From Pseudaquidulcibacter sp964557085 (lineage in GTDB: Bacteria; Pseudomonadota; Alphaproteobacteria; Caulobacterales; Aquidulcibacteraceae): DNA of 15,122 bases. The DNA is taken from positions 1 to 15,122 of the forward strand of contig CAZKYS010000058.1 in the NCBI GenBank assembly GCA_964557085.1, in the 5' to 3' direction. Shown piece after piece: positions 7,116-14,959 of the stretch. A program made the position numbers and the translations under genes. The notes under the pieces were generated by a model that was not told the DNA's origin, made no database searches, and was given only the letters and a program-made list of their open reading frames with translations. How positions within the stretch are numbered: position 1 is the first letter of the stretch; every line of letters begins with the position of its first letter.

Positions 7116-8474
7116 TTATTTTTGTTCAATATTACTACGTGTCCAAACAATCCTTACTATTGCGCCAGTTTTTCCTCCCGCTTGGTTTCCAAAGCTAATC
7201 TGCGCGCCAGAGCGTTCAAGCAAAGTTTTTGCAATAAAGAAACCCAAACCCATACCCTCACGGGTTTGCGCCCCCACCGTACCTGCGGTTCGGGTTGAAA
7301 CATAAGGTTCACCCAAGCGCGGCAAAATATCGGGATCAAAACCTTTGCCATCATCAATTATTTTGACAATTATGTATTTAGAATCCCATTTTGACGAAAT
7401 TATGACCTTTTCTTTGGCATAAGATATTGCATTTTCGATGAAATTTCCAAGGCCATAAATAATCTCTGGCATACGAAAAACGATTAAATCTTCTGCATCT
7501 TTGGTTTCAATATCATAGACAATTGCTTTGTTTATATTGTTTGAATGACGCTCTGCTGCCTCACGAAGCAAAAGGCCGATTGGCAGGGAAACAATTGTTG
7601 GATCTGAAAAACTATTATGCATTGAAAGATTTCTTAAAATCTCACGGCAGCGCAATGATTGGTCAAGAATTAATTGCGCATCTTCTTTATCTGGCCCATC
7701 AGAAAGCATGCGCGTCATCTCTTTTGCCGTTAATTGAATTGTTGCAAGTGGGGTTCCCAATTCATGTGCCGCCGCCGCCGCAAGACCGCCAACCGCCGCA
7801 AGCCGTTGTTCACGCGCCAAAATTGCCTGCGTGGCAACAAGTGCATCGGCAAGACGTGATTCTTCGGCAGCTACCCGCCAAGCATAGGCAGATGTGAATA
7901 TTACACCAGTTATTAATGCCGTAGTTATTCCAGTTTTATAAAGTGGCAATAATATCAATTGGCTTGCCTTATCCCATGGCAATGGATGTGGTGAATTATA
8001 AAGGATAACTACGCATGCCAAAACCAATGCAATCAATATTGCCACCCAGTGCACACGCAATGTTGATGCCGCAATAGTTGCGGGGGCAATAAGTAAAATA
8101 GCAAATGGATTGGCTATACCGCCCGTAATATATACTAAAAATGTTAGCTGTAAGATATCAAAAGCCAATTGTGCCGCAGCTTCCCATTGCTTTAAAAGCC
8201 TTTGAGATGGTAATGCAAACGCAAGAATAATATTAAACCACGCAGATGCCGCAATCGCTGAAAAGCATGTGGTAAGCGGCAAATCATAACCAAAACCAAA
8301 TGATATTATTGCAATTGAAATCGTCTGCCCGATAATAGCAAGCCAGCGCAATGCAACCAAAGTTCGAAGCCTTAAACGCCCAATTTGGCTTGTACGCGCA
8401 TTATTATCATCGCCAATCAGTTCTTTTACTGATTTTGTTTGGTTAAATTGAAAAATATTATTTCCTGAAGCCAT
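7116..8474 (-). CDS. regB: Membrane redox sensor histidine kinase, RegB/PrrB/ActS family
   Basis: Inner-membrane kinase that senses quinone and redox state and phosphorylates RegA. With the ATG at 8474 it has 452 residues. About six hydrophobic segments lie between about residues 38 and 200; among them GGIANPF (118-124) fits the GGxxNPF quinone-binding motif of RegB. The dimerisation/phosphotransfer domain has H237 in AAAAHELGTPLATI. C276 in LRCREILRNLS sits 39 residues later, close to the spacing of the redox-active cysteine in Rhodobacter capsulatus RegB (H225 and C265, from memory). The ATPase domain has the N box (ENAISYA, near 347-353), DDGKGFD (374-380) and REGMGLGFFIAK (405-416). A TTG at 8492 would add six residues (MVVCQN), but I see no ribosome binding site for it; the ATG also lacks a strong one. 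The start lies 44 bases from the divergent senC. The SIMPL gene follows after 12 bases. Confidence 0.95.
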   Translation of the reverse strand: MASGNNIFQFNQTKSVKELIGDDNNARTSQIGRLRLRTLVALRWLAIIGQTISIAIISFGFGYDLPLTTCFSAIAASAWFNIILAFALPSQRLLKQWEAAAQLAFDILQLTFLVYITGGIANPFAILLIAPATIAASTLRVHWVAILIALVLACVVILYNSPHPLPWDKASQLILLPLYKTGITTALITGVIFTSAYAWRVAAEESRLADALVATQAILAREQRLAAVGGLAAAAAHELGTPLATIQLTAKEMTRMLSDGPDKEDAQLILDQSLRCREILRNLSMHNSFSDPTIVSLPIGLLLREAAERHSNNINKAIVYDIETKDAEDLIVFRMPEIIYGLGNFIENAISYAKEKVIISSKWDSKYIIVKIIDDGKGFDPDILPRLGEPYVSTRTAGTVGAQTREGMGLGFFIAKTLLERSGAQISFGNQAGGKTGAIVRIVWTRSNIEQK

Positions 8475-8518
8475 ATTTTGGCATACAACCAATTAAACGA
8501 AACATAAAGATAGGTAAA

Positions 8519-9196
8519 ATGAAAAAAGATAATGAAAAAAAATCCGCATTGTCGGGGCTATTTATTCCGATTACACTTTTAGTTCTTATACTTGGATATG
8601 CAGGATATCAAAATTTTTCGCGCCAATTACCATCTGTTGCAAAATCATCTGATGTTGATGATGAATGTAATTCGCGCGCCTATGCCGAAATTGGTGGGCC
8701 TTTTTCTTTGATTGACCAAGATGGAAAGCCAAAAACCGATAAAGATTTTCTTGGCGCGCCAACAATGATTTATTTTGGATATACTTATTGCCCTGATATC
8801 TGCCCGAATTCATTGCTTTTCATGGAACGCACTATTTCAGAATTAAGCACACAAAACAAAGAATTAGCGGCACAAATCAAACCTGTTTTAATTACTATCG
8901 ACCCTGCCCGCGATACTAAAGAGCGTTTAAAAGAATATGTAAGCACACCAAGCTTTCCAACTGGCCTAATGGCACTAACAGGAAGTGAGGAGGCAACATC
9001 AAATGCCGCCAAAGCATTTAAAGTTGCATATAATAAGGTTGAAAATAAAAAATCGCCAAAAGATTATACAATGGATCATTCAAGTATAATTTATCTTATG
9101 GGGCGCGATGGTAAACTAAAAACCTTCTTTAGCGATCAGGCTGACCCAAAAAGAACTGCCCAATGTATTGCATCCATTAACAAAGCAGGCCTGTAA
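8519..9196 (+). CDS. senC: SCO1/SenC/PrrC copper chaperone, membrane-anchored
   Basis: Thioredoxin-fold protein that delivers copper to the CuA or CuB site of cytochrome oxidase, and in PrrC may pass redox signals to the RegB/PrrB kinase. Of 225 residues, the N-terminus is cytoplasmic and lysine-rich, followed by one transmembrane anchor (about 13-30) and a periplasmic domain. The copper ligands are all present: C91 and C95 in YCPDICP and H187 in TMDHSS. FGYTYCPDICP and ITIDPARDT are family hallmarks. Two additional cysteines, C50 just outside the membrane and C216 near the end, could pair, which I cannot test. The start is ATG with a weak AGG upstream (about 8511-8514). It is divergent from regB across a very short gap, so the two promoters must overlap the neighbouring 5' ends. 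The normal partnership in Rhodobacter is regB divergent from senC-regA; here regA is on the regB side. Confidence 0.95.
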   Translation: MKKDNEKKSALSGLFIPITLLVLILGYAGYQNFSRQLPSVAKSSDVDDECNSRAYAEIGGPFSLIDQDGKPKTDKDFLGAPTMIYFGYTYCPDICPNSLLFMERTISELSTQNKELAAQIKPVLITIDPARDTKERLKEYVSTPSFPTGLMALTGSEEATSNAAKAFKVAYNKVENKKSPKDYTMDHSSIIYLMGRDGKLKTFFSDQADPKRTAQCIASINKAGL

Positions 9197-9285
9197 AAAT
9201 AACATTAACCCCAATATGCTATAACTTAAGTAGAATTGCATTTTGGCAATTAAACGCTATTGTGCAGCGCAACATATTATAAATC

Positions 9286-9290
9286 GGGGA
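9286..9290 (+). promoter_or_regulatory. Ribosome binding site fixing a TTG start for phaZ
   Basis: GGGGA is followed by seven bases and then TTG at 9298-9300. The first in-frame ATG is codon 16, inside sequence that looks like the normal phaZ N-terminus, and it lacks a comparable site. This supports TTG as the true start. Confidence 0.7.
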
Positions 9291-9297
9291 TAATTAA

Positions 9298-10554
9298 TTG
9301 TTATATTCATTGGTTGAATTTCAACGCGCAGCTTTAGCACCTATGAGGGCATTGAATTCATTACAATCATATTGGCTTAAAAACCCAATGAATCCATTTG
9401 TTGACACTAAAATGGTTAAGCAAATGGCTGCGGCTTCTGATGTATTCGAAGCGATTACGCGAAATTATGGAAAACCTGAATGGGGCTTGGAAAACACCTT
9501 GGTAAATGGTGTTGAAGTTGATGTAACCCCCGAAGTAGTTTGGGAAAGCCCATGGGCAAGACTTTTACATTTCAAACGCACTTTGGATGGTAAACCTGTC
9601 AAAAAAGCAAAACGTGGTAATGATCCAAGGGTTTTAATCGTTGCGCCTTTATCGGGCCATTATGCAACACTTTTACGTGGCACTGTTGAAGCATTTTTAC
9701 CAGACAATGAAGTTTATATTTCCGATTGGTCAGATGCCAAGGAAGTTCCCGTTGCGGCTGGTCGCTTTGATTTAGATGATTATATTGACCATATTCGCAA
9801 TATGCTTAATCATATTGGCGGCGGTGCACATATTGTTGCAGTTTGCCAACCAGGGCCGCCAGTTTTGGCAACAATTGCCCTTATGAGTGAGGATGAGGAT
9901 AAAAACCTTCCTTCGACTATGTGTTTTGTTGGTTCGCCAATTGATGCACGCAAAAGCCCAACAACAGCCAACAAACTTGCGGATGAAAGGCCTTTCACTT
10001 GGTTTAAATCCAATATGATTCACACTGTTCCAATGCCAAATCTTGGCGCTTTTAGGCGTGTGTATCCTGGCTTTGTGCAATTATATTCATTCATGTCACT
10101 TAATAAAGATAGGCATATTGAGGCGCATAAGGATTATTTCAATCACCTTGTTGAAGGCGATGGTGATGGTGTTTCAAAACATCGTAAATTCTATGATGAA
10201 TATTTATCTGTTCTTGATTTAACCGAAGAATTTTACCTTCAAACTATTGAAAAAGTTTTCCAAGAACATCATTTGCCACGCGGTTGTTTTTACCATCGCG
10301 ACAGATTGGTGAAACCTGAAAAAATCACCAAAGTTGCATTAATGACCGTCGAAGGTGAGTTGGATGACATTTCAGGAATTGGTCAAACACAGGCCGCGCA
10401 TGATTTATGCACAAACATACCAAAAGATATGAAATTAGATCATATTCAAAAGGGCGTTGGGCATTATGGCGTATTTAATGGCCGTAAATTCCGCGAGGAG
10501 ATTTATCCAAAGCAAATGGAATTTATTTCAAAATATGAAAAGCAAAAAAAATAA
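9298..10554 (+). CDS. phaZ: Intracellular polyhydroxyalkanoate (PHB) depolymerase
   Basis: Degrades native intracellular PHA granules to hydroxyalkanoate units, mobilising stored carbon. The 418 residues match the short-chain PhaZ family. It is an alpha/beta hydrolase with cysteine as nucleophile: C183 in AVCQPGPP replaces the serine of the lipase box. The likely acid is D356 or D357 in VEGELDDISGIGQ, and H389 in GVGHYGVFNG completes the triad; these positions nearly equal those I recall for the Ralstonia enzyme (C183, D355, H388). APLSGHYATLLRGTV (116-130) probably forms the oxyanion region. There is no signal peptide, as expected for the intracellular type. The N-terminal MLYSLVEFQRAALAP is typical. 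The start is TTG with GGGGA seven bases upstream. The 101-base gap after senC has no clear promoter. No PHA synthase or phasin gene is in view, so the rest of the pathway must lie elsewhere. Confidence 0.95.
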   Translation: MLYSLVEFQRAALAPMRALNSLQSYWLKNPMNPFVDTKMVKQMAAASDVFEAITRNYGKPEWGLENTLVNGVEVDVTPEVVWESPWARLLHFKRTLDGKPVKKAKRGNDPRVLIVAPLSGHYATLLRGTVEAFLPDNEVYISDWSDAKEVPVAAGRFDLDDYIDHIRNMLNHIGGGAHIVAVCQPGPPVLATIALMSEDEDKNLPSTMCFVGSPIDARKSPTTANKLADERPFTWFKSNMIHTVPMPNLGAFRRVYPGFVQLYSFMSLNKDRHIEAHKDYFNHLVEGDGDGVSKHRKFYDEYLSVLDLTEEFYLQTIEKVFQEHHLPRGCFYHRDRLVKPEKITKVALMTVEGELDDISGIGQTQAAHDLCTNIPKDMKLDHIQKGVGHYGVFNGRKFREEIYPKQMEFISKYEKQKK

Positions 10555-10567
10555 AGGCAAAAAAGAA

Positions 10568-10595
10568 GGGGCAGTTAACTGCCCCTATTTTTTTA
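10568..10595. terminator. Strong bidirectional intrinsic terminator
   Basis: The perfect 18-base palindrome GGGGCAGTTAACTGCCCC (10568-10585) is followed on the plus strand by TATTTTTTTATT. On the minus strand it is followed by TTCTTTTTT. It therefore serves both phaZ (+) and the convergent 664-residue gene (-). The plus-strand T-tract overlaps the stop codon of the minus-strand gene (10593-10595), so the two transcripts share a compact end. Confidence 0.9.
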
Positions 10596-12587
10596 TTGTT
10601 TTACACCAAATTCAATTCCCAGAGTGTTCGGGTCGGTTTTCTTGTTAATTGTATCAACAATATCAAGACCTTCTGGATTATCGAATTGAACAAACATTGT
10701 GCCGCCAAGGCTTATGAATTTAGCCAATGCATTAAGGAATTTCTTCTCAAATGGGCTATTTTCTGGTTTATTCGCCTCTTTGGTTAAATCCATTGCCCAA
10801 TTGTTGCGAACTTTTTTGGCATCAAGGTTTTTCTCAAAACCTTCGCGAACAGATGCGCGATCAATACCACCCAAATCTTTTGCTTCAAACTTCATGTGAG
10901 AAACACGAACACCTTTATATAATTGCATCATATCCAAGAATGCTTTGGTTTCGTCTTTAGAGCGTGCAATATCTTGTTCAGCTACAGCCTTAGCAGCCGC
11001 CGCCGCAGCAGCAGCTTCAGACTTGGTAATCTTGCCGCTATTTTTGCCTTTACCAGTTTTCTTGCCAGTTGTTTTTGCCGCGGTCTTCTTAGGCGCAGCA
11101 GCTTTCACAGGTGCTGGCGGCTTTGGCTTGCTAGCCGCAATTGATTTTTGCGTTGCATCAAACAAATCACCAATACTGGTGCTTTCTAGCCATTTCATTT
11201 GGTTTAAAAGCGACATTTCAAAACCTAATTCACCCATTTTCTCCCAACGGAAGAAGGTTTGAGTGACATTGGCTTTGTCATTTACAACATCATAATCAGC
11301 TTTTGCACCAAAGCTCATTTTAATTGAATCAAGGCCCATTTGCTCTAGGCCCATTGAAAGCAACATGCCAAAAGGCTTTTTGTTGTCAGTTACATCAAGA
11401 AGGAAATTACCAACCGGCATTTCATAGCTTGTAACAATATTTTGGGCATTTTTTGTTGAATTGAATGCCAGTTTATCAAGCTTCATACTTGCGCCGGCAC
11501 CCGTAAAATCCATACCAGAAAGGTTGAAGGCCGACATGCCATTATATAAAGGGCCGCCAATAAAAACATCGCGTAATTTTAATTTGCGAATTGCAGCAAG
11601 GCCTTTTTCATCTTTAGATTTAAAATAAGGTGCCATATACGTTTCAAAGAATTTTACGTCTAAATCTTTGAATGAAAGCTCATCAAGTTTGAATGATACA
11701 GGTTCATTTTGATAAATTCCATCAATATTAAACTTATTAAAAGAGAAACCGCCAACCTTATCTTTTGAAAAATCATTGATTTCAAAATTACCAAGATTAA
11801 GACCAATGAACGCACTTCCGTCTTTGCCTTTCATCATTCCATTTTTTGGTTTGATGTTCATATCTGTCATTTTGAATTTTTTAAATTCAAACGTAGCGAT
11901 TGCATCCAAATCTTTTTTATCATTCATGCCTTTTTCAGATTTACGGTCTAAATCTTCAAGCATCGCTTCATTAGGCTCATCCCAGATGATAGTTCCAATT
12001 CTAAGGTCAGCTTCTTTATCGAGAGGAACAAGAATATCAGTAGCACTCATATTTTTGAATGTTTGGAATTTATCGCCATCAAATTTTGCGTTTTTAATTG
12101 TAAAACTTTTAGCGGTTAAATCTTCGCCACGCTCAGCATCTTTTAAAGTTACATTTTTAAAAATAATATCACCTGAAAATGCTTGCCCGTTTTTGGAAAA
12201 TGGCAATTTAGTTCCATTCGCAAAATCTAGCTTGTCATTTGAATGAAAGAATATTTCTTCTGCAATTACTAAATCTTCATCACCTTTAAGGCTTGCGCCG
12301 AAAATTTGAAAATCAAAATTTTGATCAACTGGAGATATGCTTAATATAATTTTATCCGCCGATGAATCACTTCCCATTTTGACTTTTTCAAAAATCGCAA
12401 CGCCATCTTTTACAGTTTTAGTGGCATAAGTGAAATCTGGGGTAGATTTTTCAAGGCCAAGTGCCTTAACAGCCTGATCAACACTTGGTGAATTTGCAGC
12501 ATAAGACAGATTTGCACTTGAAAAATTCAAGCTAAGCGCAAGAAGTGAAGCTGCTGCAAGATATTTTATTCCATTATTGTTACTCAT
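10593..12587 (-). CDS. Exported 664-residue protein of unknown function with Ala/Lys linker
   Basis: I do not recognise the family. A clear signal peptide (about 1-30, ending NLSYA-A) points to the periplasm or outer surface. Residues about 40-470 are rich in alternating short strands and Asp/Lys/Phe, with loosely recurring phrases such as FKNVTLKDAERGEDL, FSFNKFNIDGIYQN and LSFKDLDVKFFETY, suggesting a long beta-rich fold. It may be distantly like AsmA or DUF945-type envelope proteins, but this is a guess. Residues about 486-545 are low complexity, lysine/alanine/proline-rich, with a run of eight alanines (525-532), resembling histone H1-like tails. A C-terminal domain (about 550-664) includes GVRVSHMKFEAKDLGG and SLGGTMFVQFDNPEG. 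Start: ATG with a GGGGG ribosome binding site seven bases upstream and a good promoter. It shares a terminator with phaZ, but they are convergent and not co-regulated by position. Confidence 0.85.
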   Translation of the reverse strand: MSNNNGIKYLAAASLLALSLNFSSANLSYAANSPSVDQAVKALGLEKSTPDFTYATKTVKDGVAIFEKVKMGSDSSADKIILSISPVDQNFDFQIFGASLKGDEDLVIAEEIFFHSNDKLDFANGTKLPFSKNGQAFSGDIIFKNVTLKDAERGEDLTAKSFTIKNAKFDGDKFQTFKNMSATDILVPLDKEADLRIGTIIWDEPNEAMLEDLDRKSEKGMNDKKDLDAIATFEFKKFKMTDMNIKPKNGMMKGKDGSAFIGLNLGNFEINDFSKDKVGGFSFNKFNIDGIYQNEPVSFKLDELSFKDLDVKFFETYMAPYFKSKDEKGLAAIRKLKLRDVFIGGPLYNGMSAFNLSGMDFTGAGASMKLDKLAFNSTKNAQNIVTSYEMPVGNFLLDVTDNKKPFGMLLSMGLEQMGLDSIKMSFGAKADYDVVNDKANVTQTFFRWEKMGELGFEMSLLNQMKWLESTSIGDLFDATQKSIAASKPKPPAPVKAAAPKKTAAKTTGKKTGKGKNSGKITKSEAAAAAAAAKAVAEQDIARSKDETKAFLDMMQLYKGVRVSHMKFEAKDLGGIDRASVREGFEKNLDAKKVRNNWAMDLTKEANKPENSPFEKKFLNALAKFISLGGTMFVQFDNPEGLDIVDTINKKTDPNTLGIEFGVKQ

Positions 12588-12630
12588 TAAAATTCCCCCA
12601 TAAATGCCCTATCATGCACTATGATTAATT

Positions 12631-12659
12631 ATTAAAACTAATAAAAGTAATTGTGGCAA
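12631..12659 (-). promoter_or_regulatory. Sigma-70-like promoter for the 664-residue gene
   Basis: On the minus strand TTGCCA (12654-12659) is followed by a 17-base spacer and TTTAAT (12631-12636); each hexamer matches five of six consensus bases. The expected transcript start is near 12624, about 37 bases before the ATG, which leaves room for the GGGGG ribosome binding site. This is the clearest promoter in the window. Confidence 0.55.
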
Positions 12660-12743
12660 AATTATTGCTAGAATTGAAGATTTACAAGCAGAACTTGAAA
12701 ATCTACTGCGCATAAATTTTAAAGCCTTTTATTTATAAATCAT

Positions 12744-12765
12744 AAAAATTCTAACTGATTAGAAT
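12744..12765 (-). terminator. Putative intrinsic terminator after the PBP1A gene
   Basis: On the minus strand, shortly after the stop codon, ATTCTAA pairs with TTAGAAT around the four-base loop TCAG, and the 3' arm runs into TTTTTA. The stem is perfect (7 pairs) but poor in G-C. It separates the PBP gene from the downstream 664-residue gene, which has its own promoter. Confidence 0.55.
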
Positions 12766-12768
12766 GCC

Positions 12769-14946
12769 TTAATTTTTTTGACCCTGCACTTCTTTTACAA
12801 TTTGGTCGATGCTTTTAACCTCTTGTGGTGGCTCATTTGGCGCAGCTTCTGCATTAGGCAGCGCATTAACACCTTCTGTTTGATCAGGATTAACGGCAAC
12901 AACATTGGTTGTTTCATTTCCAACAATAGCAGGCGAATCAATTGGTTGTGCATCGCTATCTGCTGGTAATGTTGGGAATGCTTGCTCATTCAAAGGTGCA
13001 CCTACTGGAAGTAAGAATGCACGTGGCGGCGTTCCCTTCATCGCATTGACCATGAAATTATGCCAAATTCTTGCGGGTGCAGAACCGCCAGTGACTTTGT
13101 TCATTTTGATTTTGAAATCATCATTCCCAACCCAAACACCTGCTGTATATCCTGCAGTATAGCCAATAAACCATGCATCACGATAATCAGATGTTGTGCC
13201 AGTTTTGCCAGCAACCATATATCCCGGTAATTGCGCGCCGCGTGCAGTACCAGCATCAACAACTTGTTTGAGCATTAAATTCATATTGCGCAAATTCGCG
13301 TCATCAACAACGCGGCGTGGGCTTGGTGCAGGTCTTTCCCAAATTATTTTACCTGATTTTGTTCTAATACGTTTGAAACCAAAAGGACTTATTGCCGCGC
13401 CACCATTTGAAAATGGCACATAAGCAGATGTAAGCTCTAAAGGTGAAACAACTTCTGTTCCAAGCGCTAATGTTGGCTCAGGCTCAAGACGCGAACGAAT
13501 TCCAAGGCGGCGTGCAACGCGAACAACGGCATCGCGACCTGCTTCTTCGGCTAATTGAACCGCAATTGTATTAACTGATTGCGCCAATGCGCTAATTAAA
13601 GGCATAGAACCACGATATGAATTATCATAATTTTGCGGCGACCAATTACCAACTTTAATTGGTCTATCGATACGCACTGAATATGGTGTTTCGCCGCGCT
13701 CTAATGCCGCCAAATAAACAAATGGTTTGAATGATGAACCAGGTTGACGCTTTGCATCGGTAACGCGGTTAAATTCGCTTTCATTATAAGAGCGACCACC
13801 AACCATTGCGCGAACACCGCCATCGCCAGAAATTGCAACCAAGGCCGCCTGCCCCATATTTAGGGTTTTGAAATTGGCGTTAAATTCTTTGGAAATTGCA
13901 TCTTCGGCGTATGCTTGTTGGTTGGCATCAAGTGTGGTTTCAACAATTATATCTTCTGTTGGTTCGCCAATTTGTGTTCCAACCGCTGGCTCTATCCAAT
14001 CAAGGAAATATCCAATATTTGATCCGCGCGCATTTTCAACAAAACGAAGCGGTTCTTTAACAGCTTGAAGGCGCTGTGCATGTGTGATTACGCCTTCATT
14101 TTCCATGACATTTAATACAACAGTTGCACGTTGTGCCGCGCGCTCTGTTGATGATACTGGGCTATATTTTGATGGCGCCTTCAAAAGGCCAGCCAATAAT
14201 GCCGCTTCTGAAATGGTTAATTGTTGTGGGGTTTTATTGAAATAACGCTCTGCTGCATCTTGAAGACCATATGCGCCAGCGCCAAAATATACACGCGCCA
14301 AATAAAGCGACATGATTTCATCTTTGGTGAATTTATTTTCAAGCCATAATGCTAATAATAATTCTTGCGCTTTGCGTTTAAGGTTTTGATCTGATGATAA
14401 AAATAGGTTTTTTGCCAATTGTTGCGTAAGGGTTGAGCCACCTGCAACCACGTGCCCTGCGCGCAAATTTGTAAGCATGGCACGGCCTAGACCAAAAATA
14501 TCAACCCCAAAATGGTGATAGAATTTTCTATCCTCAATTGCCATTACGGCTTGCGGAACATATTTTGGCAGGGTTTTTAAATCAACTGGCGGTGCGTCGG
14601 CTGCACCGCGACGTTCGATAACTTGGCCATGAATATCAACATAAGTTATTGATGGCCTATCAGTTTTGCGCCACAATTCTTCGGGATCTGGCAAGTCTGA
14701 GGCAACCCAAATAAATATACCAACACCAATTACTGCACACCATAAAGATAAAACCGCGCCCCAATATGCAATTGTTCCCCAAAAGCCACGACCGGGCCTT
14801 TTTTGTTTGCGAACTTTAAATTGGGAAGGTGGGCGTCTTCTTGGCCCTTGGTCATAGCCTTGTGGGCCATTATCATATCCACCATTATAGCCATTATTGC
14901 CATTTGGTCGATTTGAACTGCCTCTTCTGCCACCGCGTTTGGCCAA
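12769..14946 (-). CDS. Class A penicillin-binding protein, PBP1A family (transglycosylase/transpeptidase)
   Basis: Bifunctional peptidoglycan synthase anchored in the inner membrane: it polymerises glycan strands from lipid II and cross-links them. It has 725 residues, shorter than E. coli PBP1a (850). A Gly/Asn/Tyr-rich then Arg/Lys-rich cytoplasmic tail (1-54) precedes one transmembrane segment (about 56-82). The GT51 domain has EDRKFYHHFGVD (catalytic E138), GGSTLTQQLAKN (169-180), RKAQE (191-195) and KDEIMSLYLARVYFG (208-222). The transpeptidase domain has S404-SFK407 in RQPGSSFKP, S457-VN and KTGTT (581-585). The short interval between the domains leaves no room for the large OB-like insert of enterobacterial PBP1a. 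Residues about 645-725 are a Pro/Asn/Ala/Glu-rich tail ending in a short charged helix. The start is TTG, because no in-frame ATG precedes the catalytic region (the first is codon 135). mrcA or ponA are common names for this family; orthology is not proven here. Confidence 0.95.
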   Translation of the reverse strand: MAKRGGRRGSSNRPNGNNGYNGGYDNGPQGYDQGPRRRPPSQFKVRKQKRPGRGFWGTIAYWGAVLSLWCAVIGVGIFIWVASDLPDPEELWRKTDRPSITYVDIHGQVIERRGAADAPPVDLKTLPKYVPQAVMAIEDRKFYHHFGVDIFGLGRAMLTNLRAGHVVAGGSTLTQQLAKNLFLSSDQNLKRKAQELLLALWLENKFTKDEIMSLYLARVYFGAGAYGLQDAAERYFNKTPQQLTISEAALLAGLLKAPSKYSPVSSTERAAQRATVVLNVMENEGVITHAQRLQAVKEPLRFVENARGSNIGYFLDWIEPAVGTQIGEPTEDIIVETTLDANQQAYAEDAISKEFNANFKTLNMGQAALVAISGDGGVRAMVGGRSYNESEFNRVTDAKRQPGSSFKPFVYLAALERGETPYSVRIDRPIKVGNWSPQNYDNSYRGSMPLISALAQSVNTIAVQLAEEAGRDAVVRVARRLGIRSRLEPEPTLALGTEVVSPLELTSAYVPFSNGGAAISPFGFKRIRTKSGKIIWERPAPSPRRVVDDANLRNMNLMLKQVVDAGTARGAQLPGYMVAGKTGTTSDYRDAWFIGYTAGYTAGVWVGNDDFKIKMNKVTGGSAPARIWHNFMVNAMKGTPPRAFLLPVGAPLNEQAFPTLPADSDAQPIDSPAIVGNETTNVVAVNPDQTEGVNALPNAEAAPNEPPQEVKSIDQIVKEVQGQKN

Positions 14947-14954
14947 TCTTTACA

Positions 14955-14959
14955 CTCCG
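14955..14959 (-). promoter_or_regulatory. Ribosome binding site fixing a TTG start for the PBP gene
   Basis: CGGAG on the minus strand lies eight bases before the TTG at 14944-14946. With no ATG available until codon 135, inside the transglycosylase domain, this site decides the start. The remaining bases up to 15122 are AT-rich; I see no gene and no convincing promoter hexamer pair in them. Confidence 0.7.

Noticed and set aside
7523..7897. Plus-strand open frame of 124 codons opposite the regB kinase domain
   Set aside because: The minus-strand frame encodes the conserved histidine kinase motifs; the plus-strand translation has no domain-like features.
9234..9251. AATTGC-N6-GCAATT hairpin after senC as a terminator or phaZ operator
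   Set aside because: Six mostly A/T pairs without a T-tract, and no promoter hexamers positioned with it; support is too weak to list.
10945..11262. Plus-strand Ala-rich open frame of 105 codons
   Set aside because: It is antisense to the Ala/Lys-rich linker of the 664-residue gene; its composition follows from that and no ribosome binding site is seen.
11776..12246. Plus-strand open frame of 156 codons
   Set aside because: Antisense to the body of the 664-residue gene, with Ser/Leu/Phe-rich composition typical of a shadow frame and no recognisable domain.
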